This document shows positions 1 through 11,894 of a DNA stretch of 64,000 nucleotides, piece after piece. The notes below the pieces were generated by a model. The model had not been told where the DNA came from. It searched no databases and worked only from the letters and a program-made list of their open reading frames with translations. The translations under genes were made by a program, and so were the position numbers. The stretch is taken from NCBI GenBank assembly GCA_013397075.1, contig VWZS01001985.1:434001-498000 (forward strand), written 5' to 3'. The stretch comes from Rhabdornis inornatus (Eukaryota > Chordata > Aves > Passeriformes > Rhabdornithidae). Each line of letters starts with the position of its first letter. Within the stretch, counting starts at the first letter, position 1.

Positions 1-323
1 TTGTGTCTGGCACTGATAGGTCCTGAGGGATGGAGGCAAACCTGGAAGAGGTCTGGCATGGCCCTGGTAGAGAGGATCTAGGTGTAGGGAACCTCTGGTT
101 TCCACTGGAAGATTCAGAGGGAGGCAGAGTGAGGAGAGCTGAAATCCAGGCCACCCCACCCAGCCCAGCAGGGCCAGTACAGTGTGCAGACAATGTCCCA
201 TTCATTCACCATTCTGCCATTTGTCCAGCTGGTGGAGAATAGACCCATATCCAGGCCTGCAGAAGCCAGGATGGGACATGGGGAATGTCCACCCCTGATG
301 ATGCTGTGCTTGTATTCCCTCAG
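1..323 (+). other. MYH7B: 3' part of a MYH7B intron
   Basis: No myosin-like reading frame is visible here. The stretch ends in a pyrimidine-rich tract and CAG at 321-323, which is the acceptor of the first visible MYH7B exon. The motor domain and first part of the lever arm must lie upstream of the window. The intronic microRNA miR-499, known from MYH7B genes, would also lie upstream and is not in this window. Confidence 0.8.
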
Positions 324-3300
324 GGAAGCCCTCTATACCATCCAGTGGAACATCCGTGCCTTCAACGCTGTCAAGAACTGGTCCTGGATGAAGCTGTTCT
401 TCAAGATCAAGCCCTTACTCAAGTCTGCTCAGACTGAGAAAGAGATGTCCAACCTGAAGGAGGAATTCCAGAAGCTGAAGGAGGCTCTGGAGAAGTCTGA
501 GGCTAAGAGGAAGGAGCTGGAAGAGAAGCAAGTCTCCATGATCCAGGAGAAGAACGACCTGGCTCTCCAGCTGCAGGCAGTGAGTGCCTCACCCTCTGTC
601 TAGGGGTGTTAAGACAGTGCAGAGTCTATGAGTAGAAGAAGGGGCAGAATATCCTAGATACTCCTTCAGCCTCTTCCAGTTTTGAAGCTCCCTCATTGCC
701 ACAATCTGTCTGAAGCACAACCTAAGGCTGCAGATCTGAGGTGCTATCACATCCTGGGGCTGTCACAGGGATTTGTGATCTCCTGGCTCTGGGCAGGGTG
801 TTCTCCTCACAAAGGGGTGGGAAGGGATGGCAACATTTGCTTACCAAATTTTGTGCTGTTTTTTGTGCCAGCCTGTCCTTCCTGTGGAAAGACTGAGTTG
901 CTCTTTGGCCCTGGTTAGTGTGAGTGGTTGTTCTGAGAACCCTGATGGCAGGCAGTGACTGGAGCTGTATTTTTTGTACACCTGGGCACCTCGGGCTTGC
1001 TCTGCCCCTTCCACAAGGAGAAGGCCAGGAGAGCAAGGACTGAGAGCAGAGTCCTGGGGCAGAGGGTGAGCACTGGCTCTCCTGTGCCTCTCCCAGGAAC
1101 AAGATAACCTGGCAGATGCAGAGGAACGCTGTGACCTGCTCATCAAGTCCAAGATCCAGCTGGAGGCCAAGGTGAAGGAGCTGATGGAGCGTCTGGAGGA
1201 TGAGGAGGAGATGAGCTCAGAGCTCACCGCCAAGAAACGCAAGCTGGAGGATGAGTGTGCAGAGCTGAAGAAGGACATTGATGACCTGGAGCTCACACTG
1301 GCCAAAGTGGAGAAGGAGAAACATGCTACAGAGAACAAGGTAACTGACCTCCCTGCAGGGTCCAGCCTCAATGCTTGTGGGGACACTGGAGAAACATTTG
1401 GGATAAGGGTGCTGGTGTGGGGGAACTGGGGCAGGGCAGAGGGAAAGGGGGGTGTGAGAGGGAAATACCTTCCATATCCCACCTCATTGCCCAGAGGGCT
1501 GTGGGCAAACGGCTCTGTGCTGTGGCAAGTGATCTGAGGGATGCAAAACTCACCTGGTGGGAAAACCCAGCCTGGCCAATGGCAGAGGGGCTGGCTGCCG
1601 GTGGGGAGCTGAGCTGCTGTTGCCCATGGATGGACTCCTGCCTTTCAAGGACCAGGCTCTTGGACTAGCTTTGGACCCCCTCCCTCTGAGAAGATGCCCT
1701 CTACTTTTGTTCTCACTGATCCAGGTTAAAAACCTGATTGAGGAGATGGCTGGTCTAGATGAGATCATTGCCAAGCTGACAAAGGAGAAGAAAGCCCTGC
1801 AAGAGGCCCACCAGCAGGCCCTGGATGACCTGCAGGCTGAGGAAGACAAGGTCAACACACTGACCAAAGGCAAGGTCAAACTGGAGCAGCAAGTGGATGA
1901 TGTGAGTCATCAGCTAGTGAGAATAAAGCAAGAGAGGTTTGAGTCACATGTCTAGGAGAGCCCTAAAGCTGTCCCTGAGTGGGATCTGGAGTATGAGATT
2001 GTTACCAGATTCCCCTTTAATATGGCCAGTTGATGAATAATTCCATTGACAAACTACCTCTGAAACAAGAGGTGGTGTAGAGCACCTCATGGAGAACAGC
2101 ACTGGGCTGAGGGAATGGGACTGGAGACCAGCTGGGAAACACCTCTGGCTCCCAGGGGATTGGTGAAGTTCCCACAGCAGTGGACATGGGCAAGGGTGGG
2201 GCTACAGAAGGTCCTTTCCCTCCCTACCCCACCTCCCTTCATTCTCCAGCTGGAAAGCTCTCTTGAACAAGAAAAGAAAGTCCGCATGGACCTGGAGAGA
2301 GCAAAGAGGAAGCTTGAAGGAGACCTGAAGCTGTCCCAAGAGTCTGTAATGGATCTGGAGAATGACAAACAGCAGCTGGATGAGAAGCTCAAGAAGTGAG
2401 TGTGTGACACATGCCTGGGCTCTGGGCTTGCTCTGCACCTCTAAATGCAGCAGATGTGTGGTTTGTGCAGGGGTGCTGGGCTGTGGCTCTGGGCACTGCT
2501 GTGTGACCAGTCCAGGTACAGTGAGGGCTTGGTTTTCCTGGGCACTTTGCAGAGAGGCTGTGAGGAGCTTATGACAGGCTCATAGACCAGGGCACAACAG
2601 ACCTTCCTTTGTACATGGGGCTGGAGAGGAGGGACCTGCCTGGCAGGATCCAACACACTGCTGGGGCCTCAGCTGCAAGTGCAGGCTCCAGTCATGTCCC
2701 ATTCATTGGGGAACTGGAGAACATCTTGGGACCTCAGAGGGAAACCCTCAGAGCCATTTGTCTGCCAATTTGGCTATTCAGTCCTTCCTGAGAGCCTTCC
2801 ATGAGCTGCTGCCTATCCCTTTCCATTGTGGGTTTGTTCATCCTCTGGGCTGGGTGTAAGAGTGCAGGAAAATTTAGGAGCCAGAAGGACCTGTCAGGAC
2901 AGTGTTTGTTTGACCAGAGGCTCTGTCTTCTGTCTGTACAGGAAAGACTTTGAGATGAGTCAGCTGAATTCAAGGATTGAAGATGGGCAAGTGATGGAGG
3001 CTCAGCTGCAGAAGAAGATCAAGGAGGTCCAGGTATGGTGGGAAGAGCTGTTCTTATGTCCTGAGAGTCCAAAATTTCCATTAGATGTGATGTGCTGGGG
3101 AATCTGCATGAGCCAGTCCCTCTGTGAGCACAGGGGCATCTCCTGGGACAAAGCTGGTATGGGTAGCAGGAGCCAAGCCGTCTGCCAAAACAGGGTAGGT
3201 TGAAAATTAAACAATGAGCTATTGAGGTGAACACTATCACCAACCTGGGGAACAGCTTCCAGGATGTAGTTCTCTGTCCAAAATAAAACCTTTAATCCAG

Positions 3301-6300
3301 GAACTAGTTTCTGAAAACCCAAATCTAGGACAGTGGGCTTCTTCTTGTCAGACGCAGGTCCCCACAATCATGAAAGTTCACATGAAAAGAAGCTGATGCC
3401 AGCTGGATCCTGATGGCAGGGACAGAGGAGAGCAGGAGCTCCAAACATGCTAACAAGGAGCACCTGCCTCCCAAAACAGCCCAAGACTTGTGGCTTTTTG
3501 CCTCCCATCATCATTAGAGATACTGCTCCACTGTGGAGAGCAGCAATGCTGGAGCTTCACCCAGAGCTTGGAGCATGTGCCCTTTTCTGTGTGCCCAGGC
3601 CCGCGTTGAGGAGCTGGAGGAGGAGCTGGAGGCCGAGCGAGCCGCCAGGGCCAAGGTGGAGAAGCAGCGGGCGGAGGTGTCGCGGGAGCTGGAGGAGCTG
3701 AGCGAGCGGCTGGAGGAGGCGGGCGGCACCACGGCCACGCAGCTGGAGCTCAACAAGAAGAGGGAGGCGGAGTTCCTGAAGCTGAGGAGGGACCTGGAGG
3801 AGGCCACGCTGCAGCACGAGGCCACCGCGGCCGCCCTGCGCAAGAAGCACGCGGACAGCGTGGCCGAGCTGGGCGAGCAGATCGACAACCTGCAGCGAGT
3901 CAAGCAGAAGCTGGAGAAGGAGAAGAGTGAGATGAAGATGGAGATTGATGACCTGTCATCCAACGTTGAGTACATCACCAAGAACAAGGTGGGTCCTGGT
4001 TCTCCACAGGTTCTCCAGCATGACCAGCACAGCCACATCCACGGGTTGGTGTCTCAAACAGCTTTTTGCCATGGCCAAGTCTCTGTTTGACCTGTAGCTT
4101 GTCCCTATGTCACTACAGAATGCTTTACTTGTCCTAGTCAAGTCTGGAGGCTCTGGGAAGACATTTCCTGGGAGACTGCAGAGAGCTACCGTTAGCTTAG
4201 CAGCGAGCTCTGGCAGGCTCCTGCTCTCTGCCTTGTGTGTCCATCAGATCCACTGAGCAGGGCAGGGGATCCTGGGGTGGGAGACCGGTGATGTGTGGCC
4301 AGAGCTGAGCTCAGCCAGGCTGTGCTTGGTGCCTGCAGGCCAATGCTGAGAAGCTGTGCCGCACCTACGAGGACCAGCTGAACGAGGCCAAGGCCAAAGT
4401 GGAGGAGCTGCAGCGGCAGCTGATGGACGTGAACGCCCAGCGGGGCCGGCTGCAGACCGAGAATGGTGCGTGGGGCACAGGCCAGGGGCACCCCCCTGCC
4501 TCAGGACTGCTCTGCCTCTGGGGTGTCTGGCTGGGGGAGTGGGGTTCAGCCTTCTCCTCCCACGGAGGGAAAAACTAGTTGTGCCTCAGGAAGGATTCCT
4601 TGCTGGCATCCTTTGCCTTTAATTGGTTGCACCTCTGCCCCTGGCCCAGCTTGTTCTGGTGGGGATGTGGTTGGAGCCCGCAGGCTCTGGGGGGGAGTGT
4701 GGGCTAGTGCAGGTTGCAGCCCTACAGCCCTGAAGTAGCTGTTTTGGCTGTGTTTGAACCCAGGGGAGCTTACTCGGCTGCTGGAGGAGAAGGAGTCCTT
4801 TATCAACCAGCTGAGCCGTGGCAAGGTCTCGTTCACACAGAGCATTGAGGAACTCAAGAGGCAGCTGGAGGAAGAGACCAAGGTGAGGTTTCAGGGCATG
4901 GCTGGTCTCTGAGTGACACTGTGGCAGCGGCCCAGACCCTTGGACTGGGGAGGTGGGAGATACCCTGCATACCGGGCAGCTCTTCACTGGGGAGGAACAG
5001 AAGTGCCCTGCTGCTGCTCCCAGTCCTGGTGCCATGGCCTGTGTCCTGGAGCCTGGAGTCAGATGCTGCTCTCCCTTCCTCAGAGCAAGAATGCCCTGGC
5101 CCATGCCCTGCAAGCCTCCCGGCACGACTGTGACCTGCTGCGGGAGCAGTACGAGGAGGAGGTGGAGGCCAAGAGCGAGCTCCAGAGGAACTTGTCCAAA
5201 GCCAATGCCGAGGTGGCCCAGTGGAGAACCAAGTATGAGACTGATGCCATCCAGAGGACTGAGGAGCTGGAGGAAGCCAAGTAAGTCCCATGGCACAAGT
5301 CAGTTCCTTGTAGGTGGCAACTTCCTGTTCAGCAATGGGGCTCTCTCAGACCTGGGGTGACACAGCTCCTGCCTGGATTAGAGGCCGAGGGGTGGGACGG
5401 CACCGGGGCAGGGAGTGCTCACCCTGGTGCCATTGGCAGGAAGAAGCTGGCCACCCGGCTGCAGGAGGCAGAGGAGGCCATGGGGGCTGCCCACGCCAAG
5501 TGCTCCTCGCTGGAGAAGACCAAGCACCGGCTGCAGACCGAGATCGAGGACATCTCTGTGGACCTGGAACGCGCCAACTCGGCCTGCGCTGCCCTGGACA
5601 AGAAGCAGCGCAACTTTGACAGGATCCTGGCTGAGTGGAAGCAGAAGTACGAGGAGACCCAGGTGGAGCTGGAGACGTCGCAGAAGGAGTCGCGCAGCCT
5701 GAGCACGGAGCTCTTCAAGCTCAAGAACGCCTACGAGGAGTCCCTGGACAACCTGGAGACCCTCAAGAGGGAGAACAAGAACCTGCAGGGTAGGACTGGG
5801 TTCAAGCACTCCCTCCCCTGGGGCTCTACCCAGGCTCCTTCTCCTGCCCTGTCCTATGTGGGATTGAGTCCCTCGTTGGCCAGGAGATGTCCTCAAATGG
5901 CTCCTGTTCCCAAATGGTGCTGCCAAGTGCCATGGCTGGGGCATGACACTGCCTTGGGGGTGTAGCTGTTGGACAAATAGGTCTCCCCAGGTCCTTAATG
6001 CCTCTTCTATGCTCTCTCCCAGACTGCAGAAATGTCCCCAGGCACAGCCTTACCTGCTCTCTGAGAGGCTGGGCAGGGGCAGCTGAGCCTGATGGGGATG
6101 TCACCTGCACAGGGCTGGCCCCACAAACTCCTTGCTGACAAAATTCCTTCTGTCCCTGGCAGAGGAAATTGCTGATTTGACTGACCAGATCAGTCTGGGC
6201 GGCAAAACCATCCATGAGCTGGAGAAGGTGAAGAAAGTGCTGGAGGGCGAGAAGAGCGATATCCACGCAGCTCTGGAGGAGGCTGAGGTGAGTCCTTGTT

Positions 6301-9088
6301 TCCCATGTGTTCCTGCTGCCCCCAGGAGCCACTGGCCCACCCTGCAGGTCTGGTTGGATGTTGCTGGGGGCTGACCCCTGGGAATCCCATTCACGGGGGT
6401 CCCACAACCACCAGTGTGGTTCCACCTGCTCCGCCCCCCCATAGCAATGGGCTGGGGGACAGGGCCAGGGGGGGGTGGGTGGCTGGGGAGAGCCCCCTTC
6501 CCAGGAACCACCTTCCCATGGCTGAGCTGTCTCTAGGGAGCCCTGGAGCACGAGGAGAGCAAGACCCTGCGCATCCAGCTGGAGCTGAACCAGATCAAGG
6601 CTGAGATGGACAGGAAGCTGGCAGAGAAGGATGAGGAGTTTGAGAACCTGAGGTGTGTGGGGTGTGGGGACAGGCTGGGACATGGCTGTGGGGGCTGGCA
6701 CCGTGGCCCAGCAGGGTGTCCCCAGGCCCGGGTGTCCCCAGTGCTGATGCACGGCCTCTCCTGCAGGCGCAACCACCAGCGTGCCATGGACTCCATGCAG
6801 GCCTCGCTCGACGCAGAGGCCCGGGCCAAGAACGAGGCCGTGCGGCTGAGGAAGAAGATGGAGGGGGACCTGAACGAGATGGAGATCCAGCTGAACCACG
6901 CCAACCGCCAGGCTGCCGAGTTCCAGAAGCTGGTCCGTCACCTCCAGGCCCAGATCAAGGTTAGGACAGACTCGGGGCTGTCCCTGCTGCCAGCACAGCT
7001 GCATGCTGTCCCCACTGACCCCATGCTGCCCCACAGGACCTGCAGATTGAGCTGGATGACACCCAGCACCACAATGACGACCTGAAGGAGCAGGTGGGTG
7101 CCCTGGAACGCCGCAACAACCTGCTGCAGGCAGAGGTGGGGGAGCTGCGGGCAGCCCTGGAGCAGACGGAGAGGAGCAGGAAGCTGGCAGAGCAAGAGCT
7201 GCTGGAGATCACCGAGAGGGTCACCCTGCTGCACTCCCAGGTGGGGCACTGCCAAGCCTTGTGTCTGCATTGGTGGGACAGCCAGCAGTCTGTCCAGCAG
7301 TGGTGGATGACCAGCCCTGGTCACACTGAACCTGCTCTGTGTGCAGAACATGGGTCTGATCAACCAAAAGAAGAAGCTGGAGGCAGACATCTCCCAGCTG
7401 AGCAGCGAGGTGGAGGATGCAGTGCAGGAGTGTCGCAATGCCGAGGAGAAGGCAAAGAAAGCCATCATGGATGTAAGAGGGTGGTGGGGACTGTGCTCTG
7501 TGGCTGGGGAGGGTCTCACAACATCTCTACTGAGCCCCTGGTCTGCCAGGGTTGCCTGGCCTTGTGGTGATGTTCCCTGCTCTTTGCCTTGCAGGCTGCC
7601 ATGATGGCAGAGGAGCTGAAGAAGGAGCAGGACATGAGTGCACACCTGGAGCGCATGAAGAAGAACATGGAGCAGACCATCAAGGACCTGCAGATGCGCC
7701 TGGACGAGGCAGAGCAGATTGCTCTCAAGGGGGGCAAGAAGCAGATCCAGAAGCTGGAGGCCAGGGTGAGAAAGTAGGGGCAGATCCCTGGCTGTGTTCT
7801 TCAGGAGCCAACTCCAGGGGCTGCCCCATCCTTCTGAGGACAGGTGGTGCCTCTGGGGGACCAGGGGACAGTCCCTGAGGCCCTGCCATCCTGGGCCCAG
7901 ATCAGGATGGTTTTAGCCTCTGCTGTGGCTTCTCTGAGCTGGGAAGGTGGCTTGGCTTTAGCTGGGCTGGTGCTGTTGCTTGGGAGCCAAGTGTTGAGCC
8001 AGTGTGTGCCCCTGCAGGTGCGGGAGCTGGAGGGAGAGCTGGATGCAGAGCAGAAGAAAATGGCAGAGGCCCAGAAGGGCATTCGCAAGTACGAGCGCAG
8101 GGTCAAGGAGCTGAGCTACCAGGTACAGCAGCTCTAGACACAGGTCCAGCCCCACTCCAGCAGCACCTGGTACAATTCTCTTGCTTGGCCTCATGTTACC
8201 CAAGAACCCATCCACCAAGCCCAGCCCAGCCTAGACTTCTGGGCTCTGTGTGGGGAATGACAACAACTGCACAAGCTTCTCCCTGTCACAACATCCTCTC
8301 CCTGCTCTAGGTCCTGCTCCCCATTTCCCAACACCTCCTGAGCTGGGTGATGGGACACTAGGGAGGGACCAAGGGATGGGTGCTGTGACACAGGGCTGGG
8401 TTGGTGGGGCAGGTTGGTGCTGTGTTTGTGACCTGGCACCACTGGGACTCTGATAAAGGTGGAGGTGAGGGGCTCCTGGGGTCTGGCTAAGGGAGCTGGG
8501 GCTCTTGCAGGCTGAGGAAGACCGGAAGAACCTGGCTCGGATGCAGGACCTGATTGACAAGCTGCAGAGCAAGGTCAAGAGCTACAAGCGCCAGTTTGAG
8601 GAGGCAGTAAGTGCCCTTCACTGCTCTGGGACAGGGGTAGGGCTGTCCCTCCCTGGGACTGCCTGCCATGGCTGCCAGGGGCCATGAGAGCAATGTGGGG
8701 AGCTCAGAGCCTGCTGTCCCTGTGCCCCATGCACCCACCCCTCTCATGTCCCTACCCAGGAGCAGCAGGCCAACTCCAACCTGGTGAAGTACCGCAAGGT
8801 GCAGCACGAGCTGGACGATGCCGAGGAACGCGCCGACATCGCCGAGACCCAGGTCAACAAACTGCGCGCCCGCACCAGGGATGCCATCTCCAAGGTGAGC
8901 ACTCCTGGATGGGAGCACGGGGAGGTGGGCAGGGGCTCCTGCCAGCCCTTGAGCCAGGGGAGTGACCACAGAGCCACAGTCACCTCCTGCTGTGGCACTG
9001 CTGCCTCACCTCCCACTGATGTTGGAGCTCCCTGCCTCTGGATCCCTCCTCTCACCAAAACCCTTTGGGCATTTTTTTCCAGCATTAG
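324..9088 (+). CDS. MYH7B: Myosin heavy chain 7B, 3' partial: lever-arm end and complete rod
   Basis: Sarcomeric class II myosin heavy chain; the rod dimerises as a coiled coil and packs into thick filaments. Exons: 324-579, 1097-1339, 1725-1901, 2250-2395, 2942-3032, 3599-3988, 4339-4465, 4764-4882, 5084-5280, 5440-5789, 6163-6287, 6537-6652, 6767-6959, 7037-7240, 7347-7472, 7595-7765, 8018-8122, 8511-8606, 8760-8894, 9083-9088. All junctions are GT/AG and in frame, giving 1,123 codons. The first exon carries the end of the second IQ region (TIQWNIRAF) and the start of S2 (PLLKSAQTEKEM). The rest is heptad-repeat rod, including the ALKGGKKQ skip-residue region and the assembly-competence segment (KLQSKVKSYKRQ, 8511-8800). 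Gene identity among myosin paralogues rests mainly on synteny with TRPC4AP and EDEM2. The last exon encodes only His-stop and is the least certain part. Confidence 0.93.
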
Positions 9089-9175
9089 GAGCCCAGCTGC
9101 CCTGCCCTGTCCCAGCTGCTGCTGTAGGTTGGAGGCAAGTGGCTGCAACAGTCACTGTCAGCTTTGCACTGCATG

Positions 9176-9181
9176 AATAAA
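9176..9181 (+). terminator. MYH7B: MYH7B poly(A) signal
   Basis: A canonical AATAAA lies about 90 bases after the proposed stop (TAG, 9086-9088). It is followed by a GT-rich stretch near 9202-9217 that fits a downstream cleavage element. Cleavage would fall near 9195-9205, giving a 3' UTR of about 110 bases. Confidence 0.7.
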
Positions 9182-9205
9182 TGTCCATCTGCCAGGACTG
9201 GCTCT

Positions 9206-10880
9206 GTTGTGTGTCACAGGGTAACCAGGGCCTTGGCCTCTGCCCCTGGGGTCTTGGGGAGCATTTTTCACAGGCAGGCACAGGCAGGAGAGAAACCCAG
9301 GCCTCCCTCTCCCAGCTCTATGGCCCTGGCTTGGGATGGGTTTTGTGAAAAGAGCCCTTTCCTCACACCTCCCCACCAAAACACATCTCTAAGTGCAGGG
9401 GACCAGAGCTGAGGCATGAGGCATGAGGCTCAACTTGGATCAGCCACTACTCCTGACAACATAAAGCCCCCTAATACAGCCCTGGAGGGGCTTTGGCAAA
9501 GGCACTGGAAAGAAAGACATCTCCACTCATTTCTTTAAAATAGATTTCTTTAATAGTTTCCATTTAATATGTTTATTTGCAGTTAGCAAATCAGCATTAA
9601 TCAGGGCAGGATGAACCTCAGCAATCCATTGGGACAGTGCAGACTTCCAGAGGTATTTGTTAGTGCCAGGGGGCCCCACCCTGCTCCCATCCCAGCCCAG
9701 AGCCCGATGCCACATCCATGGGTCTGGTCTCTCTCACCATGAGATTCTTGAGGCATCTGGCATGGACAGACATCCCAAAGGAATGTGGCCCCAGTTGGGA
9801 TTTGCCTGTGACCCTTTGTGCAGTGGGGCAGAGCTTTTTCCCTGGAGCCCAGCATGCCCCACCCCTGGAGGAGCTGCCAGGGGCTCCTTCCCTGTGCCCT
9901 TCTCTGCTGAATCAGCCCAAAAGCAAAGCCCAGCCTGTGCTCTCAGGCCTGGGAGGACCCCCAGAGATGGTGTGGGCTCAGCTCAGCTTCCCCCAGCCCA
10001 TGGGCAAGGCCAGAGGCAGCTGGGCCCCAAACTGTCTTTAAAACTCAGAGAGGGGAGTGAGGCTGCAGGTTACAGCAGCAATCAGTGGATTAACTACACT
10101 GTGGAAAAGGTATCCCTTAACTTAAAAGCCTTTTAATTTGAAGCATTTATTTTTAAAGTGTACATCTATTACAGTTAAGAAGAAGCAAAGATACACCAAA
10201 AATACAAATACCCAAGAACAAAAAAAGTACAGATGAGAAAGAAATGAGCTGAGGGGAGGGAGGGGAAGGATGCAGGTGACCTGGTGAGGAACAGAAGTGA
10301 AGCTGCCATGGCAAGAAGCGCCCCAGGGTACCCTCACCAGAGCAGCTCCCAGGGAGGGACACCAGGATGCCCAGGAGCTCCTGCAAAGCTCCAGCTTTAT
10401 GCACAAGCTCAGCAGCTCTGACCACCCTGTGAGCCCAGAGCAGGACACTGAGGTGTGGGAGAAGAGAAAGGAGAAGGGAGATGTTCAGAGACAAGTCCTG
10501 CCCCTGGGGCTGGAGCCTCCTTCACCCCTCCAGCCCCAGCACAGGGAGCCTCAGGGTGGGTTTCATGCTGCTGGCAACCACAAGACAAAAGGCTGCAGCT
10601 CTGGGACATCCTCACCCCTTCAGAGCCTGGATAGAGCTAAAGTAATCTTGTCAAATAAATTAGAAAATATTAAAAAAATTCCAATGTGTGTTTCAAAACT
10701 GGTTTCTTTTAGCTGTAGCTGCAAGACATGTTTTTGATTTAAATGGAGTGGCTTAAGTGCAGTGTATCTCATTCCTGGGTATCTGAATGTGTTGGAGCAA
10801 CATGGTGTTGGTGAGCAGGCAGGGCAGTTGCAGGTTTGGCAATCAAGACTGCCAAAACCCCATTCCCCCTTTCCCAACAT
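9206..10880. other. Interval between converging 3' ends of MYH7B and TRPC4AP
   Basis: No coding region is supported. The interval contains distal minus-strand AATAAA candidates (TTTATT on the plus strand at 9572-9577 and 10146-10151), so part of it may be an extended TRPC4AP 3' UTR. The rest is unremarkable, moderately GC-rich sequence. Confidence 0.5.
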
Positions 10881-10910
10881 ATCCTACAAAGTTATTTTCA
10901 ACCAGGAGTG

Positions 10911-10916
10911 TTTATT
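10911..10916 (-). terminator. TRPC4AP: Candidate TRPC4AP poly(A) signal
   Basis: TTTATT on the plus strand reads AATAAA on the gene strand. It lies about 980 bases past the TRPC4AP stop and is the first clear canonical hexamer reached from there. Alternatives are 10146-10151 and 9572-9577; sequence alone does not decide which is used. Confidence 0.4.
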
Positions 10917-11374
10917 CCCAGCATTTAACACATTCTGATTAAAACAGATCCAGGAAAAAAACGGACATCTCCAGTAAATATTGCACTTTCAAGATTAATG
11001 TGTGTGTTGATATTAAGGACCGAAAGCAGAAACTGACATAAGACTTCCAGGCATAGCAGGTTAACATCAAGAGCAATGGTCCTGAAAAGGATTTTAAAAC
11101 CAGATTAGTTATCCAAGAAGGGACAAGCCGCAAGTTTAAAAAATTAGTACATTTTAATACTAGTGCTCCGTGAAAAAGCCAACCCCTGTTGCAATTCCAC
11201 CACTGCTGAAATGTCTGTTCTCCAGCACTGCGAAATGCCTCCAGATGGGAAGGATCTGCAGGAAGGACAGCAGGAGCAGAGGTTCTCTCCTAATGCACAG
11301 ATAGATTTAGTACCAAATGATCCAAAAGGTGACGGTAAAGAGGTGACTGGAGCTGGGGCTCTCAGGAATTAAAA

Positions 11375-11395
11375 GCACACACACGCACACACACT
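11375..11395. repeat. Short (CA)n tract
   Basis: An interrupted CA dinucleotide run in the presumed TRPC4AP 3' UTR. Confidence 0.7.
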
Positions 11396-11894
11396 CATGC
11401 TCTAACCAACCCCAAAGCCCAGCAGAAGAGTTGCACCTGCAGGGAGTCCTCGTGGTGGCTTTGCACATGGCTGGTGCTGGGGTCCCACTCAGATGGGCTC
11501 CTTGGACCTCACACGTGGAGGGTAATTGCTGTGCTTTTCAACTTGCTCATCCTGGCAGCCCTGAGTGAGCCACACCTCAACCGGCACATACAGAGAACCC
11601 TCATGTCAGCAAAACCCCTCCTGCCAGCCCCACTGGACTGGGAGAGAGGAAAAAAATAATACAGGCTGGTTTTGCAGGTGATTATTTTTATCCCAGAACA
11701 ACTGGAAGATACATCCCTGAATGTGTTGCCCAGAGAGCTGTCCGAGTCTCAGAGGTCAGAGCTGGGGGCTGGCAGGGGCAGGGGTGGGACGCTCCGCAGC
11801 TCCAAGCTGCACACACACACTACACAGCGAATCCCTGAAAATGCCCGGGCTGCGAGGGACCCTCCGAGCTGTCCATCAGAAGCTGGAGGTGGAA

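Noticed and set aside
5826..7034. 402-codon minus-strand open frame, and other long antisense frames across MYH7B (for example 841-1482, 4619-5296, 6938-7645)
   Set aside because: They cross several MYH7B exon-intron boundaries and mirror CTG/CAG/GAG-rich coiled-coil codons, which rarely give stops on the opposite strand. The translations show no family features.
1..9200. miR-499 hairpin in a MYH7B intron
   Set aside because: The known host intron lies in the motor-domain half of the gene, which is upstream of the window. I saw no matching hairpin in the introns present.
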